64,000 nt of DNA. It comes from Ensifer sp. MPMI2T (GTDB lineage Bacteria; Pseudomonadota; Alphaproteobacteria; Rhizobiales; Rhizobiaceae). Of the stretch, positions 1-8,964 are shown piece by piece (position 1 is the first letter of the stretch; each line of letters begins with the position of its first letter). The stretch covers positions 62,001 to 126,000 of the forward strand of contig NZ_SRXN01000007.1 in assembly GCF_004827385.1 (NCBI RefSeq), read 5' to 3'. A program made the translations under genes and the position numbers. Under the pieces are notes generated by a model. That model was not told where the DNA came from, searched no databases, and saw nothing but the letters and a program-made list of their open reading frames with translations.

Positions 1-421
1 TCCAGGCGTAGACACGGATCAGGAAGCTCGTCCAGAAGGGCAGGATCACCAGCATCAACAGTGTCGGGCGGATGGAACGCGGAGCCTGCGCCATTCCGTA
101 GGCGATCGGATAGCCGATCAAGAACGTCAGGAAAGTGGAGACGGCCGCGATGAAGAGGCTCGAAACATAGGCGTTGAAATAGAGCACGTCCTCGGTCAGC
201 CAGACATAGTTGTCGACGGAAAACTCGCGCATTCCCTCGAGGATGCCCGAAAGGCCGCCGGCCAGATCGAAGACCGGCGTATAGGGCGGCATGGCAATCG
301 CCGTCTGCGAAAGCGAGATGCGGAAGACGATGAAAAAGGGAATGAGAAAGAAGAAGAGCAGCCAGGCATAGGGAACGATGATGACCAGGCGGCTGGCGAT
401 GGCCGACGCAATTCTTGCCAT
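1..421 (-). CDS. potH: Polyamine ABC transporter permease (PotH/PotB type), 3' part beyond left edge
   Basis: Inner-membrane permease that should form the channel of a putrescine/spermidine importer. The 140 residues present show a short cytoplasmic N-terminus, a first membrane segment (about residues 11-35), a periplasmic stretch and two further hydrophobic segments, as in PotB/PotH proteins. The ATG at 421 follows the potG stop by 4 nt and has AAGGA about 8 nt upstream, inside the end of potG. This implies translational coupling in a potF-potG-potH order like E. coli potFGHI. The conserved EAA loop would lie in the missing part, so the polyamine assignment rests on neighbours and overall form. 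Confidence 0.85.
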   Translation of the reverse strand, partial: MARIASAIASRLVIIVPYAWLLFFFLIPFFIVFRISLSQTAIAMPPYTPVFDLAGGLSGILEGMREFSVDNYVWLTEDVLYFNAYVSSLFIAAVSTFLTFLIGYPIAYGMAQAPRSIRPTLLMLVILPFWTSFLIRVYAW

Positions 422-425
422 GACT

Positions 426-1571
426 TCAATCCTTCAACACCACGCCAGCGTCTTCGCCGAAGGAGACCCACACCTGCTGGTCATAGCCAAGCGGATCCTC
501 GACGGCGCGCACGGCATTCAACGACGATGCCTTGACGACCTTGCCGTCCTTCAGACGAATGTGGAAGACGGTCATGTCGCCCAGATAGCCGATGTCCCAG
601 ATCTCGCCTTCGGCTGCGTTGAGCGGCGCGTGTTGAGGCGCCTGCCGGGTGACCCGGATCTTTTCCGGCCGAATGGCAACGGCAGCCCTGGCTCCCGTCG
701 AAAGCTTCTCCGACGAGGCCATCCGGATCGGAACGCCACCCGCCGTCTCGACGCGGACGCGGCCGTCCTCCGCAGTGGCGACCGTGCCGTCGAAAATGTT
801 GACGTCGCCGATGAAGTCCGCGACGAAGCGGGAATTCGGCGCCTCGTAGATTTCCGCCGGCGTCGCCACCTGAATGACCTTGCCGTAGCTCATGACGGCG
901 ATGCGGTCGGCCATGGTCATGGCCTCTTCCTGGTCATGGGTGACAATGACGAAGGTCAGGCCCAGTTGCTGCTGCAGGTCCATCAACTCGAACTGGGTTT
1001 CCTCGCGCAGCTTCTTGTCGAGTGCGCCAAGCGGCTCGTCGAGCAACAGTACCTTGGGGCGCTTGGCGAGCGAGCGGGCGAGCGCCACGCGCTGGCGCTG
1101 GCCGCCCGAAAGCTGATGCGGCTTGCGCTTGGCGAATTTCTCGAGCTTGACGAGCTTCAGCATCTGCGCAACGCGCTCGGCAATATCCGCCTTCGGCATG
1201 CCGTCCTGCTTCAGACCGAAGGCAATGTTGCTCTCGACGGTCATATGCGGAAACAGCGCGTAGGACTGGAACATCATGTTGACGGGTCGCCGATATGGCG
1301 GAATGCCCGCGAGATTCTGGCCGTCGAGAATGATCTCACCCGACGTCGGCTGCTCGAAACCGGCAAGCATGCGCAGCAAGGTTGATTTCCCGCAGCCGGA
1401 GGCGCCCAGAAGGGCGAAGAACTCCCGGGTGTAGATGTTCAACGAAAGGTCGTCGACGGCCGTGAAGTCTCCGAACTTCTTGGTTACGTTCTTGAAGGAA
1501 ATGAATGGTTTGGAGGCCGGATCCGCCCATGGGGCGAAGGACCGCCGGATACTGCCGAGAGACTTCATCAT
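426..1571 (-). CDS. potG: Polyamine ABC transporter ATP-binding protein
   Basis: Cytoplasmic ATPase that powers polyamine uptake. Over 381 residues it shows Walker A GASGCGKST (56-64), the Q-loop glutamine at 102, the signature LSGGQ (154-158), Walker B ending in D178-E179, and a C-terminal TOBE-like region from about residue 290. This is the length and layout of PotA/PotG. Two ATGs in tandem (1571 and 1568) are both possible starts; a GGGGA lies just upstream and its spacing fits the second slightly better. It lies downstream of potF beyond a hairpin and directly upstream of potH. Substrate is inferred from the binding protein beside it; other organic cations or opines remain possible. Confidence 0.9.
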   Translation of the reverse strand: MMKSLGSIRRSFAPWADPASKPFISFKNVTKKFGDFTAVDDLSLNIYTREFFALLGASGCGKSTLLRMLAGFEQPTSGEIILDGQNLAGIPPYRRPVNMMFQSYALFPHMTVESNIAFGLKQDGMPKADIAERVAQMLKLVKLEKFAKRKPHQLSGGQRQRVALARSLAKRPKVLLLDEPLGALDKKLREETQFELMDLQQQLGLTFVIVTHDQEEAMTMADRIAVMSYGKVIQVATPAEIYEAPNSRFVADFIGDVNIFDGTVATAEDGRVRVETAGGVPIRMASSEKLSTGARAAVAIRPEKIRVTRQAPQHAPLNAAEGEIWDIGYLGDMTVFHIRLKDGKVVKASSLNAVRAVEDPLGYDQQVWVSFGEDAGVVLKD

Positions 1572-1615
1572 CTATCCCCGAGTGACACAGCCGATGGGCG
1601 CGCACCGTCGTGATC

Positions 1616-1716
1616 CTACAGCGCCGCGCGTCTTATCAGACGCGCAAAGGACGCTGTAGCACTTTGGATTGCTGCATGTTTAAATCAGATACGATTTGAG
1701 GAAACATGCAGTAGCG
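1616..1716. repeat. RIME-like intergenic mosaic element, copy 1
   Basis: Two adjacent palindromes lie between potF and potG. The first has outer arms CTACAGCG/CGCTGTAG and inner arms GCGCGTCT/AGACGCGC around TATC (1626-1645). The second has arms GCATGTTT/AAACATGC (1674-1681 and 1702-1709) with an inner AAATC/GATTT. The same sequence occurs near 13512, 21267 and 21986. The size (about 101-108 bp) and two-palindrome design match the Rhizobium-specific intergenic mosaic element RIME1 as I know it; the family name is from memory. Confidence 0.85.
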
Positions 1717-1784
1717 CCCATTTCAATCTTACGCCGAGCAGGAGACGGGCAAAAACAACGACACGTCTTTCCTCGTCGCCCGCT

Positions 1785-1820
1785 CCAAAAAAATTGCCCG
1801 GATCTTGGAGCCGGGCAATT
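1785..1820 (-). terminator. Rho-independent terminator or attenuator after potF
   Basis: On the minus strand a 9-bp stem (ATTGCCCGG/CCGGGCAAT, plus-strand 1793-1801 and 1811-1819) is followed by eight T. It begins 12 nt after the potF stop. It separates potF from potG and so probably lets the binding protein be made in excess over the ATPase and permeases. Confidence 0.85.
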
Positions 1821-1831
1821 CATTTCCGATC

Positions 1832-2926
1832 TTACTGGCCAGTGACGACCTTGGTCCAAAGCCGGGTCAACGCCCGTTGCTCCTTGGGCTCGAACGGCGT
1901 GACGGTGAACAGCTTCTGCATCACCTCGTCTGACGGATAGATAGCCGTGTCTTCCAACACTTCCTTGTCCAGGAACTGCTGAGAGGCCTTGTTGCCATTG
2001 GCGTAGAAGACATAGTTCGAGGCCTTGGCAATGACCTCCGGTTTCATCAAGTAGTTGATGAACTCATGCGCTTCGGCGACATGCGGCGCGTCGGCGGGAA
2101 TCGCCAGCATGTCGAACCACATCTGCGCGCCTTGCGAGGGAATCGAATAATCGACCGTCACACCGGCTTTCGCCTCGGCGGCACGGTCGCGCGCCTGGAA
2201 GATATCGCCGGAGAAGCCGACGGCCAGGCAGATGTCGCCGTTTGCAAGCGCATTGATGTATTCGGAGGAATGGAACTTGCGCACATAGGGGCGGATGCTC
2301 GTCAGCAACTCGGCCGCCTTTTCAAGATCGGCCGCCTCGTGGCTGTCGGGATTGATGCCCAGATAGGCAAGCGCGGAAGGAACGATGTCGGTCGGGGAGT
2401 CGAGGAGATGAATGCCGCAATCCTTGAACTTCGCGGCCAGTTCGGGGTTGAAGATGACGTCCCAGTTCGGCTTCGCGTCGGTGCCCAGGATCTCCTTCAT
2501 CTTGTCGACATTGTAGCCGATGCCGGTCGTGCCCCACATGTAGTCGACGGCATATTCGTTGCCGGGATCGTACTGCGCCGTACGCTCCATGATGACGTTC
2601 CACATGTTCGGCAGGTTCGGGAGCTTCGACTTGTCGAGCTTCTGAAACACGCCCGCCGCGATCTGGCGCTGCAGGAAATACGCCGTCGGCACGACGACGT
2701 CATAGCCGGAGCCGCCGGCAAGCAGTTTTGTCTCCAGGATTTCGTTGGAATCGAAGACGTCGTAGACCACCTTGATGCCGGTCTCTTTGGTGAAGTCCTC
2801 GAGGATGCTGCTGTCGATATAGTCCGACCAGTTGTAGACGTTGACGACCCGCTCCTGCGCGGAAGCGAGCATGGTCGATCCCGCCAAGGCGGCGGCAGCC
2901 AATGTTGCAATTATGATTTTTGACAT
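1832..2926 (-). CDS. potF: Periplasmic polyamine-binding protein
   Basis: Solute receptor of the Pot transporter. The 364-residue product starts with a typical signal peptide (lysine at 3, hydrophobic core 5-20, likely cleavage after ASA near 24). The mature start contains VVNVYNWSDYID, the hallmark N-terminal strand of PotD/PotF proteins in which the W-S-D residues line the polyamine site. Length equals the family norm (about 350-370). The ATG at 2926 has GAGGGA about 7 nt upstream. It is the first gene of a potFGH(I) operon, and a strong hairpin follows it. Putrescine is the likely ligand, by analogy with PotF. Confidence 0.9.
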   Translation of the reverse strand: MSKIIIATLAAAALAGSTMLASAQERVVNVYNWSDYIDSSILEDFTKETGIKVVYDVFDSNEILETKLLAGGSGYDVVVPTAYFLQRQIAAGVFQKLDKSKLPNLPNMWNVIMERTAQYDPGNEYAVDYMWGTTGIGYNVDKMKEILGTDAKPNWDVIFNPELAAKFKDCGIHLLDSPTDIVPSALAYLGINPDSHEAADLEKAAELLTSIRPYVRKFHSSEYINALANGDICLAVGFSGDIFQARDRAAEAKAGVTVDYSIPSQGAQMWFDMLAIPADAPHVAEAHEFINYLMKPEVIAKASNYVFYANGNKASQQFLDKEVLEDTAIYPSDEVMQKLFTVTPFEPKEQRALTRLWTKVVTGQ

Positions 2927-3262
2927 CAGTTCCCTCTTTATTATTGGTTCTCGGCAGACCGCTAACCCGTGCGGTCCAGCGTGATCCCAGTCGGCCCGAC
3001 GGCGAGGTTAGGCATCTTTCTCGCCAACCTCAAGCGCTTTCGCTCGGGATAGAGGCACGATCCCGTGTCTAATGCATGTTGGCAAGCGCAAGCAAAAACG
3101 GGTACTTATGACTTAGAGCTCATGGCTCCTGTGCCGATTGGAGACGGCCCGCGCGTTAACCATGGTGCGAACATGCTGACTCACGAGCCGCGTTTACGAT
3201 TGATTAACCTTAGCAGAAGTGCCACGTTGCCGGCGGTTGTGTAGAAGCGTCCGGACCACGTT
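2927..3262. other. Divergent intergenic region potF / desaturase
   Basis: These 336 bases hold no convincing gene. They must carry the potF promoter on the minus strand and the desaturase promoter on the plus strand. A CAAGCGCTTT (3031-3040) resembles half of the AglR-type palindrome described near 28.7 kb but is imperfect and may be chance. Confidence 0.5.
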
Positions 3263-4216
3263 ATGAGCGAGCGAAACCGCAGAATCGACCCGAGGGAATT
3301 GAAACGCCTGTCGGTACTGCAGCCGAGAAAATCATTAATGGCAATCGCCACGGACTGGGTCATCATCGCGGCGGCGATCGCCGCCAGCGAATATGCCGAC
3401 AATATCCTCGTCTACGTGATAGCCATAGCCGTGATCGCCGGACGAATGCACGCCTTCGGCTGCATGGTGCACGAGGCTGCCCATTACCGCATTATTCGCA
3501 ATCGCAAGCTCAGCGACTGGATGAGCGACATTCTGCTGGCCTGGCCGGTCCTGGCGACCGTCGACGGCTATCGCCAGAACCATCTTGCCCATCACCAGCA
3601 CGCCAATACCGATGACGACCCGGACTGGATCGCCAAGCGCGACCTCGCACAGTTTACTTTCCCGCAGAAACTAGCACGCGGTATTGCGCAACTGCTCGGC
3701 TACGTCGTTGCGGTGAATTCGATCCGCGACCTTATTCACATGGCCAAGAGGATCTCGAAGACGGATCGCTCGACTCCGGGCTACAAGGCGCTGCGGCTTA
3801 GCTTCTACCTCTCGGCAGCTGTCGTTTTCACATTCTTCGGCATCTGGCGCGAATTCGTGCTCTACTGGCTCGTGCCCTTCTTCACCTTCTTCTGTCTGTT
3901 TCTTTACGTGCGCAGCGTCGCCGAACATTTCGGTGGCATGGATTACAGCGATGAATTGACGAGCTCGCGCACCGTTTATCCGCACGCCTGGGAGAAGCTT
4001 TTCTTCGCGCCCCACAACATCAACTACCACCTCGAGCACCACCTCTATCCCGGTGTGCCTTACTACAATCTGCCGGAACTGCATGCGATCCTGATGCGAA
4101 ACAAGGCCTATGCGGAGAAAGCCCACATCACCCGCGGCTATACCACCGGACTCGCCGCGGAATGCTTCGCGCCCGGGGCGCCGCTGTTGCCCAATCAGCA
4201 CCCGGCCAGTTACTGA
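3263..4216 (+). CDS. Membrane fatty-acid desaturase family protein
   Basis: Predicted integral-membrane di-iron enzyme of 317 residues. It has the three histidine clusters of the desaturase/hydroxylase superfamily: HEAAH (70-74), HLAHHQH (107-113) and HLEHH (256-260, preceded by HNINY). Hydrophobic segments lie near 28-60, 88-100, 142-152 and 178-215. The HxxHH-type third box and the overall size fit acyl-lipid desaturases, but beta-carotene hydroxylases and sphingolipid hydroxylases share this pattern, so the substrate is not settled. It stands alone: potF is divergent upstream and the regulator at 4224 is convergent, only 7 nt away. The start has no strong ribosome-binding site. Confidence 0.8.
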   Translation: MSERNRRIDPRELKRLSVLQPRKSLMAIATDWVIIAAAIAASEYADNILVYVIAIAVIAGRMHAFGCMVHEAAHYRIIRNRKLSDWMSDILLAWPVLATVDGYRQNHLAHHQHANTDDDPDWIAKRDLAQFTFPQKLARGIAQLLGYVVAVNSIRDLIHMAKRISKTDRSTPGYKALRLSFYLSAAVVFTFFGIWREFVLYWLVPFFTFFCLFLYVRSVAEHFGGMDYSDELTSSRTVYPHAWEKLFFAPHNINYHLEHHLYPGVPYYNLPELHAILMRNKAYAEKAHITRGYTTGLAAECFAPGAPLLPNQHPASY

Positions 4217-4223
4217 AATCCGA

Positions 4224-5633
4224 CTATTGAAAATCGAAGACGCTAAGGCCAGTCGCCATCTCGTCGAGGCCGAGGGGGCGGGTGACGGGCGGTTCGGCGC
4301 GCGCCAGACAGCCTTGCCGCTCGCAGAGGCGGCAGGCTGCACCGACCGGTATTGGCGGCATCCCCGAAGCACCGTAGACGACGTCTTCCGCAAAGCCGGC
4401 GTCACAGCCGATGAGCAGCGCCGTGCGTCTCACCCTCTCCTGAAAGCCCGCTTGCGGTCCGTCGAGTGTCCGTGAAACGACAAGATACTCGCTGCCCTCC
4501 GGCATTTCGACGCGGTCAACGAGAACCTGTCCAGGCACGGCGAAGGCGGCATGGATGTTAAGCTTGGGGCAGGCGCCGCCGAAGCGCGCACTGGGGAAGC
4601 CAAGCGCGCCCGCGCGGCGCAGCCGATGTCCGGCATTGTCGATCTCCATAAGGAAAAACGGGATGCTTGCGGCGCCGGGACGCTGCAACATCGTCAGTCG
4701 ATTGGCAGCCTGCTCGAAGGACACCTGAAAGCGGGATCGCAAGAGATCGATGTCGTATTTCGCGCGCTGCGCAGCGGCTAGAAACGCTTGATAGGGCATC
4801 ATCAAAGCGTGGGCGGCATATCGCGCGAGTTCGAAACGACCGATGCGGCGTGCCTCGGCAGTCGAGAAGCGGAATTGCTCCAGCTCGGCGTCGATCGCCT
4901 CGTGACAGGCTATCGAGGCAACTTCCATGGCGATTTCCCGCGTTTGGTCGAAAGGTGACAGGCGTTCGGAAATAAAGAGCCGCATCGAGTGCCGGTCGAA
5001 ACGGCGCCTGAGGTTCGGCATGGCGTGCACCGGCAGCGTTCTGACGACGAGGCCATGCTCCTTCTTGAGCCAGGCCCTCAGCCCTCCGGCCAGGTCGTCG
5101 CCGGGCGAAAGCGCGGTATGGAATACCTCCATTGCCTCCTCAATCCGCGCGAAATGATTGGGCCGCGCTTCGAACGCTTCGCGCACCTCGTCGATCGGCA
5201 GCCGCGTGCCCGAAAGTGCCGCCATGTGGCCCTGTCCCGCCAGGAGATCGGCAAGATCCTTGAGGCGTGACGCCTGCTCGCGATAGGCGCGATAAAGCTT
5301 GACGATGCCGCCGGAGGCATTGGGTGCCGCTTCGGTGATTTCGATCAGTTCCTGGTCGCCGGGAAGTTCGCCGGCCAGGAGCGGATCGGCGAAGACCTCG
5401 CGCAACTGCGCCAGACCGCCACCGGTTTCACCCTGCAGTTCGTCGAGATCCACCTTGTAGACCGAGGAGAGCTTGAGGAGAAGCTGCACTGTCAACGGCC
5501 GCTGATTCCGTTCGATGAGGTTCAGGTAGGAGGGGGAGATGCCGAGCGCTTCCGCCATCGCCGTCTGCGTCAACTGAAGACCATTGCGGATACGTCTGAC
5601 ACGCGGCCCGGCGAAGATCTTGTTTTCGGCCAT
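4224..5633 (-). CDS. XRE/ImmA-type transcriptional regulator (RamB/ScfR-like)
   Basis: A 469-residue DNA-binding regulator. Residues about 10-62 form an XRE helix-turn-helix (LTQTAMAEALGISPSYLNLIE). The middle region corresponds to the ImmA/IrrE (M78) domain, but the HExxH zinc motif is absent, as in family members that regulate rather than cleave. A C-terminal domain carries the paired cysteines CRLCERQGC near residue 440. This is the RamB/short-chain fatty-acyl regulator architecture, and RamB controls the glyoxylate cycle in Corynebacterium. It is divergent from aceA, 229 nt away, with TTTACA-type repeats between, so control of isocitrate lyase and itself is a fair inference. Confidence 0.8.
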   Translation of the reverse strand: MAENKIFAGPRVRRIRNGLQLTQTAMAEALGISPSYLNLIERNQRPLTVQLLLKLSSVYKVDLDELQGETGGGLAQLREVFADPLLAGELPGDQELIEITEAAPNASGGIVKLYRAYREQASRLKDLADLLAGQGHMAALSGTRLPIDEVREAFEARPNHFARIEEAMEVFHTALSPGDDLAGGLRAWLKKEHGLVVRTLPVHAMPNLRRRFDRHSMRLFISERLSPFDQTREIAMEVASIACHEAIDAELEQFRFSTAEARRIGRFELARYAAHALMMPYQAFLAAAQRAKYDIDLLRSRFQVSFEQAANRLTMLQRPGAASIPFFLMEIDNAGHRLRRAGALGFPSARFGGACPKLNIHAAFAVPGQVLVDRVEMPEGSEYLVVSRTLDGPQAGFQERVRRTALLIGCDAGFAEDVVYGASGMPPIPVGAACRLCERQGCLARAEPPVTRPLGLDEMATGLSVFDFQ

Positions 5634-5651
5634 TTGTAACTCCCTTTACAA
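5634..5651. promoter_or_regulatory. Candidate operator TTGTAA-N6-TTACAA at the regulator start
   Basis: A perfect inverted repeat with half-sites at 5634-5639 and 5646-5651 touches the start codon of the XRE/ImmA regulator (ATG on 5631-5633). Its position suits autorepression. The inner TTTACA core recurs further along the same intergenic region. Confidence 0.4.
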
Positions 5652-5679
5652 GAACCGGCACGGCAACCGCTTTGACGGC

Positions 5680-5695
5680 TTTTACAGTTTTACAG
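5680..5695. promoter_or_regulatory. Tandem TTTTACAG repeat upstream of aceA
   Basis: TTTTACAG occurs twice head to tail (5680-5687 and 5688-5695), and a TGTAAA (inverse of TTTACA) lies near 5779-5784. With the palindrome at 5634 this makes four TTTACA cores in 230 bases between the regulator and aceA. Binding by the adjacent regulator is inferred only. Confidence 0.35.
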
Positions 5696-5862
5696 ATTTC
5701 CACTGTCAAGCACAAGACAAGATAACCCTTTTGGATCGGCCGTTTCCACGATTCCCATGGCGTTTTCGTGCACCGCAATGTAAAAAAAGTCACATGAGCT
5801 TACGGCAAAGACTGGCGTAAGACCAAAGTCGAAGAGCTATCTGTTTTTACGAGGAGGCAAGA

Positions 5863-7152
<1,290 letters not shown>

Positions 7153-7283
7153 AAGACGTAGAATGAAAGACCGGAGCGCGCGGTATCCCTGCCCGTCGCG
7201 CGCCCCGGAAACTACAGAACCTCGAACCGAAAGCGGGATCGAGTGCCCCGCATCCGGCTCTAACCTTTGAAGGAGCAACGCCA

Positions 7284-7523
7284 ATGACAGTACAGACACG
7301 CGTCAAGGAACGGGCCGAGGAACAGTCGTCGGCCATGACCCCGGAACAGCAGGCAGCGATCCGCATGGTCGCGAACGACCTGCATCGGCTCAACCAGTCG
7401 GTCATGAAGGCCGTCGACGCCGGTGTTTCGGTCGAACTGGTGCGCTCGGCGCGCCATCATGGCGGCGAAGGCAACTGGGGCGACCTGCTCATTCCGGTCA
7501 TCGTCACACAAGGACGGTCGTGA
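7284..7523 (+). CDS. Small conserved-type protein downstream of aceA, function unknown
   Basis: A 79-residue soluble protein with a good start: GAAGGAG lies about 9 nt before the ATG. The first half is charged and probably helical (MTPEQQAAIRMVANDLHRLNQ near 17-37). The second half contains a short GGEGNWGDLLIPVIV stretch. No catalytic motif or membrane segment is visible, and I do not recognise the family with confidence. It follows aceA by 131 nt and precedes a strong terminator at 7668, so it may be cotranscribed with isocitrate lyase. Codon use resembles its neighbours. Confidence 0.65.
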   Translation: MTVQTRVKERAEEQSSAMTPEQQAAIRMVANDLHRLNQSVMKAVDAGVSVELVRSARHHGGEGNWGDLLIPVIVTQGRS

Positions 7524-7667
7524 TGTTACTTCTCGCGGCTGTCGCGCTCGTACTCACGCTTTCCGGTAGCTGGTGGCACAGCGCCCTGTTCCGTAGGTGG
7601 CAGATTCCCGTGGTGGTCCTTCGCGGACGAAGCTGGCCGGACAGCCGCTCCCGTCAAAGACAAATCG

Positions 7668-7700
7668 CCGGCCGACTACGCAGTCGGCCGGTAATCTTTT
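7668..7700 (+). terminator. Rho-independent terminator of the aceA unit
   Basis: A 10-bp perfect stem CCGGCCGACT/AGTCGGCCGG (7668-7677, 7682-7691) with a 4-base loop is followed by TAATCTTTT. It ends the plus-strand aceA unit. It also lies just past the LysR gene stop and may work on the minus strand. Confidence 0.85.
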
Positions 7701-7706
7701 GTGGTG

Positions 7707-8588
7707 TTACGCGGAGGCGGTTCGCCGCGGGCGCTTACCGGCAAACAGGTCCACGTGGCTGCGCAGCAGTCGCGTCATCCGGTCGACGACTGTGCGGATT
7801 TCCCGCCTGTGACGGTCCTCGTTGTTCATAACGATCCATTGCCGATGTCGAAGCGGCTCGATTTCCTCGCCCGCGCGCTCGAGCAGCGGATCGAGGTCGC
7901 CGACGAAGCAGGGCAACACCGCCCTTCCCGCCCCGGCGCGCGCGAGGTCGAGCAAGGACCGCGGGCGGCCAACCGTCGCAACAATGCGGCCGGCCGCCTG
8001 CTCGTGCGGCCAGCGCAGATAGGCCGAGATCGCCTCTTCCTCCGCAACCGCGACCCAGCGCTCCGGCCCGCCGCCCGGCGCATGTCTCTGCTGGTAGGCG
8101 GCATAGGCCACTTCGCCGATCAGCCGCGACGCCAGATAGGTCTCTTCCGGCTCGAAGGCGCGAATGCCGATATCACTCTCCCGATAGGCAAGATTCGCCC
8201 GCGCCTCCCCGATTGAAAGCGATATGGCAAAGGCGTCGCGCTCGGTGCAGATCGCCGGAAAATTCTCCGCGACCAGCCACGCGTTCCAGGTTCCGGCCGC
8301 GATACGCACGACCGGCATCCCCTCGCCTTCCTTTTGCCAGCTCTCGACCTTGCGCGCCGCCGCCTCCATTTCCTGCAATTGCTCGAACAGGAAGCGTCCG
8401 TCGGCGGTCAGCACGTATCCGGTCTGGCTGCGCATGAAGAGCGAGCGTCCGGTACGCTCCTCGATCTCCAGCATCCGGCGGCCGATCGTGGCCGGGCTCA
8501 AGCCGGTCACCTGCGCCGCACCGGTGAGGCCGCCGGCGCGGGCTACGGTCATGAAACAGCGGTAGATATCCCAGTCCAAGCTTTTCAT
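7707..8588 (-). CDS. LysR-family transcriptional regulator
   Basis: A 293-residue regulator when started at the ATG at 8588 (MKSLDWDIYRCFMTV). Residues 5-62 form the winged helix-turn-helix typical of LysR proteins (GGLTGAAQVTGLSPATIGRRM). The rest matches the effector-binding domain, but weakly. A longer open frame extends upstream to 8867; it lacks LysR features and probably is not translated. The regulated genes are not evident, since LysR regulators often act on a divergent gene and the only divergent one is the 67-residue reading frame at 8678. Confidence 0.82.
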   Translation of the reverse strand: MKSLDWDIYRCFMTVARAGGLTGAAQVTGLSPATIGRRMLEIEERTGRSLFMRSQTGYVLTADGRFLFEQLQEMEAAARKVESWQKEGEGMPVVRIAAGTWNAWLVAENFPAICTERDAFAISLSIGEARANLAYRESDIGIRAFEPEETYLASRLIGEVAYAAYQQRHAPGGGPERWVAVAEEEAISAYLRWPHEQAAGRIVATVGRPRSLLDLARAGAGRAVLPCFVGDLDPLLERAGEEIEPLRHRQWIVMNNEDRHRREIRTVVDRMTRLLRSHVDLFAGKRPRRTASA

Positions 8589-8677
8589 CAGTGAAAAACA
8601 TATGGGGAAATGCGCTGTATGTAAAACAGTTTTAAGCGCATAAAAAAGGAGATGCCCGGAAACGAGGAGCATCACCC

Positions 8678-8881
8678 ATGGACATGATGGCAATGGCCGT
8701 TCTATTCGAGATGGCCTCAAGAAATCGCCGCTGGGACGAGCGGTTCGAGCCCCGACGAAGCCGCACGAAGGACTTCGCGAAAGCGTTATTTGCAACACTC
8801 TTCCGCAGGCGACAGCCCGCGGAGACGCACGAGGATTCGGCCGAAACCTGGCCGGCTTTCTGCGCAAGCAGCATGAAATGA
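8678..8881 (+). CDS. Small basic protein, function unknown
   Basis: A 67-residue open frame (MDMMAMAVLFEMASRNRRW start) with GAGGAG about 10 nt before the ATG. A hairpin stands directly after the stop. It begins with a short hydrophobic stretch and continues as a strongly basic segment (RRSRTK, FRRRQP), which might be membrane-surface or nucleic-acid associated. It is divergent from the LysR gene with only 89 nt between starts, the classical arrangement for a LysR target. No family is recognised. The own ribosome-binding site and the terminator-like hairpin are the main support. Confidence 0.45.
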   Translation: MDMMAMAVLFEMASRNRRWDERFEPRRSRTKDFAKALFATLFRRRQPAETHEDSAETWPAFCASSMK

Positions 8882-8883
8882 CG

Positions 8884-8910
8884 ACGCCGCGTATCTTTGA
8901 TGCGCGGCGT
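8884..8910 (+). terminator. Hairpin between the small gene and the chemoreceptor
   Basis: An 8-bp stem ACGCCGCG/CGCGGCGT (8884-8891, 8903-8910) starts 2 nt after the stop of the 67-residue gene. It is followed only by a weak T-rich run (TCAAATCTTC), so it is a possible terminator for that gene and for the convergent chemoreceptor gene. Confidence 0.5.
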
Positions 8911-8964
8911 TCAAATCTTCGGCGTTACACAGCGAGCCCGCAGGACCCTTGACGTTGGTGCCCG

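Noticed and set aside
3031-3040. AglR-type site before potF
   Set aside because: Only half of the palindrome is matched and the gene is unrelated to alpha-glucosides; probably chance, kept only as a remark.
7523-7831. Open frame beginning MLLLAAVALVLTLSG, overlapping the stop of the 79-residue gene (TGATG)
   Set aside because: The start looks coupled and hydrophobic, but the frame runs through the strong terminator at 7668 and into the LysR gene on the other strand, with no protein-like sequence after about residue 30. A very short peptide cannot be excluded.
8589-8867. N-terminal extension of the LysR protein
   Set aside because: In-frame but without LysR similarity; the helix-turn-helix begins right after the ATG at 8588, as in the family.
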